Assembly: GCA_965368175.1 (NCBI GenBank)
Contig: CBDULX010000161.1
Coordinates: 1 to 7,108 of the forward strand
Direction: 5' to 3'
From: CBDULX01 sp965368175
GTDB lineage: Bacteria; Pseudomonadota; Gammaproteobacteria; SZUA-229
DNA length: 7,108 nucleotides
Position numbers and translations under genes: made by a program. A model generated the notes under the pieces. That model saw only the letters and a program-made list of their open reading frames with translations, had not been told where the DNA came from and searched no databases. Positions 6,035 through 7,108 of the stretch are shown in pieces; position 1 is the first letter of the stretch; every line of letters starts with the position of its first letter.

Positions 6035-7072
6035 TTATTTATAAAAACCAATCATTTTTTCCAGCGAAATGGGTTTGATTTTATCTGCATTACCAGCACA
6101 ACCAAACGCTTCGTAGCGAGCTTTGCAGATGTCCTTCATCGCCTTGGTAGATTCTTTGAGGAATTTACGTGGATCGAAGTTTGAAGGGTTCTCTTTCAGA
6201 TGTTTACGGACAGAACCGGTAGAAGCCATTCGCAGGTCAGTATCGATATTCACCTTACGAACACCGTGCTTGATGCCATTAACGATTTCTTCAACGGGCA
6301 CACCATAAGTCTGACCCATATCACCACCGTAGTTATTGATGATTTCCAGCCAGTCCTGAGGCACAGATGATGAACCGTGCATAACCAGATGGGTATTGGG
6401 TATACGTGCATGAATCTCTTTAATTCGGTCAATACGCAGAATTTCACCGGTGGGCTCTTTGGTGAATTTGTAGGCACCGTGGGAAGTACCAATGGCAATC
6501 GCCAGAGCATCAACACCGGTTTTTTCAACGAAATCAGCCGCTTCTTCAACACCGGTTAGAAGCTGATCCATGTCCAGCTTGCCTTCAGCACCGTGGCCAT
6601 CCTCTTCACCCATTTCACCGGTTTCCAGTGAACCCAGACAACCCAGCTCACCTTCTACAGAAACACCACCGGCATGAGCCATTTTCACAACTTCACGGGT
6701 AACATCTACATTGTATTCATAGCTGGAAGGCGTTTTCATGTCTGCCATCAGAGAGCCGTCCATCATTACCGAGCTGAAACCCGACTGGATGGAGCGCAAG
6801 CATACCGCAGGCTCAGAGCCATGGTCCTGATGCATTACCACTGGAATGTGAGGATACATTTCAATGGCCGCAGCTATCAGGTGACGCAGGAAAGGCTCAC
6901 CTGCATAAGAACGAGCGCCTGCAGAACCCTGCATAATAACGGGGCTGTTAGCTTCGTCAGCAGCCTGCATGATAGCATGCACCTGCTCCATATTGTTTAC
7001 ATTGAACGCTGGCATGCCATAGCCGTTTTCAGCCGCATGATCCAGTAACTGGCGTAGTGATACTAATGCCAT
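6035..7072 (-). CDS. fba: Class II fructose-1,6-bisphosphate aldolase, Calvin-subtype (long-loop) form
   Basis: This cytoplasmic Zn2+-dependent aldolase reversibly cleaves fructose-1,6-bisphosphate into dihydroxyacetone phosphate and glyceraldehyde-3-phosphate. It serves glycolysis and gluconeogenesis, and in Calvin-cycle organisms also sedoheptulose-bisphosphate formation. The 345 residues match the family. The motif HQDHG (81-85) supplies catalytic D83 and Zn ligand H84, GELG (141-144) supplies E142, GTSHG (195-199) supplies H198, and MHGSSS (231-236) supplies H232. NIDTD (275-279) completes the phosphate/substrate site. The long glycine- and acid-rich loop at about 145-165 and the overall pattern resemble the Calvin-cycle/CbbA subtype rather than E. 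coli FbaA. The ATG is supported by AGGAGA (7079-7084), 6 nt upstream. A strong terminator follows the gene. The upstream partner, often pyk, pgk or gap in related genomes, is outside the window. Confidence 0.97.
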   Translation of the reverse strand: MALVSLRQLLDHAAENGYGMPAFNVNNMEQVHAIMQAADEANSPVIMQGSAGARSYAGEPFLRHLIAAAIEMYPHIPVVMHQDHGSEPAVCLRSIQSGFSSVMMDGSLMADMKTPSSYEYNVDVTREVVKMAHAGGVSVEGELGCLGSLETGEMGEEDGHGAEGKLDMDQLLTGVEEAADFVEKTGVDALAIAIGTSHGAYKFTKEPTGEILRIDRIKEIHARIPNTHLVMHGSSSVPQDWLEIINNYGGDMGQTYGVPVEEIVNGIKHGVRKVNIDTDLRMASTGSVRKHLKENPSNFDPRKFLKESTKAMKDICKARYEAFGCAGNADKIKPISLEKMIGFYK

Positions 7073-7078
7073 TCTAGT

Positions 7079-7084
7079 TCTCCT
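7079..7084 (-). promoter_or_regulatory. fba: Ribosome binding site of fba
   Basis: AGGAGA on the minus strand is 6 nt from the ATG at 7070-7072. It is a near-ideal Shine-Dalgarno match that fixes the start. The remaining 24 bases to the right edge show no recognisable promoter, so the aldolase may be read from further upstream. Confidence 0.8.
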
Positions 7085-7108
7085 GGTTAAGTTTAATCGT
7101 CAGAATCT

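Noticed and set aside
6250..6552. A 100-codon minus-strand ORF inside the aldolase gene
   Set aside because: It is an out-of-frame shadow of a fully conserved aldolase.
1..7108. Mobile elements, CRISPR arrays, toxin-antitoxin or defence systems
   Set aside because: I saw no regularly spaced repeats, transposase or integrase motifs, target duplications or defence-type domains. The gene set is ordinary chromosomal.

Overview
The window looks like ordinary chromosome from a gammaproteobacterium. The evidence is a BioD tail ending in the E. coli-like RLGCIN signature, a long-loop ('Calvin subtype') class II aldolase, an AGCS sodium/amino-acid symporter, a small cytoplasmic FKBP, a YqhA-family membrane protein and a BarA-like tripartite hybrid kinase. 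Base composition is moderate, with AT-rich gaps between genes. The Na+-coupled symporter fits a marine or brackish lifestyle, but that is inference. I cannot name a genus. I see no insertion sequence, phage gene, tRNA, rRNA or CRISPR array.

Layout from left to right. (1) 2-415, plus strand: 3' part of bioD (dethiobiotin synthetase), cut by the left edge. (2) 416-706: AT-rich gap between the convergent bioD and FKBP genes, with only weak hairpins. (3) 707-2393, minus strand: a two-gene unit. An AGCS sodium:alanine/glycine-type symporter with a GTG start is followed by an FKBP-type peptidyl-prolyl isomerase whose start overlaps the symporter stop by 8 bp. (4) 2432-2971, plus strand: a four-helix YqhA/UPF0114 membrane protein, divergent from the symporter across only 38 bp. 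(5) 2972-3160: convergent gap with repeated TGTAAA/TTTAC elements and a weak AT-rich terminator-like hairpin. (6) 3161-5830, minus strand: an 889-residue membrane hybrid histidine kinase (six TM helices, PAS, HisKA, HATPase, REC, Hpt). (7) 5831-6034: promoter region of the kinase plus a textbook intrinsic terminator for the gene to its right. (8) 6035-7072, minus strand: class II fructose-1,6-bisphosphate aldolase.

The genes do not form one pathway. They cover biotin synthesis, amino-acid uptake with a coupled protein-folding enzyme, an uncharacterised membrane protein, signal transduction, and glycolysis/gluconeogenesis (or the Calvin cycle). The strong terminator separates the aldolase from the kinase, so the kinase is probably transcribed separately. 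The kinase carries a complete His-Asp-His relay, but neither its final response regulator nor its signal is identifiable here. I found no convincing evidence of a new multi-gene system. The points most worth a second look are the orphan kinase, the symporter-FKBP coupling, the very tight divergent junction at 2394-2431, and the repeated motif in 3045-3140.
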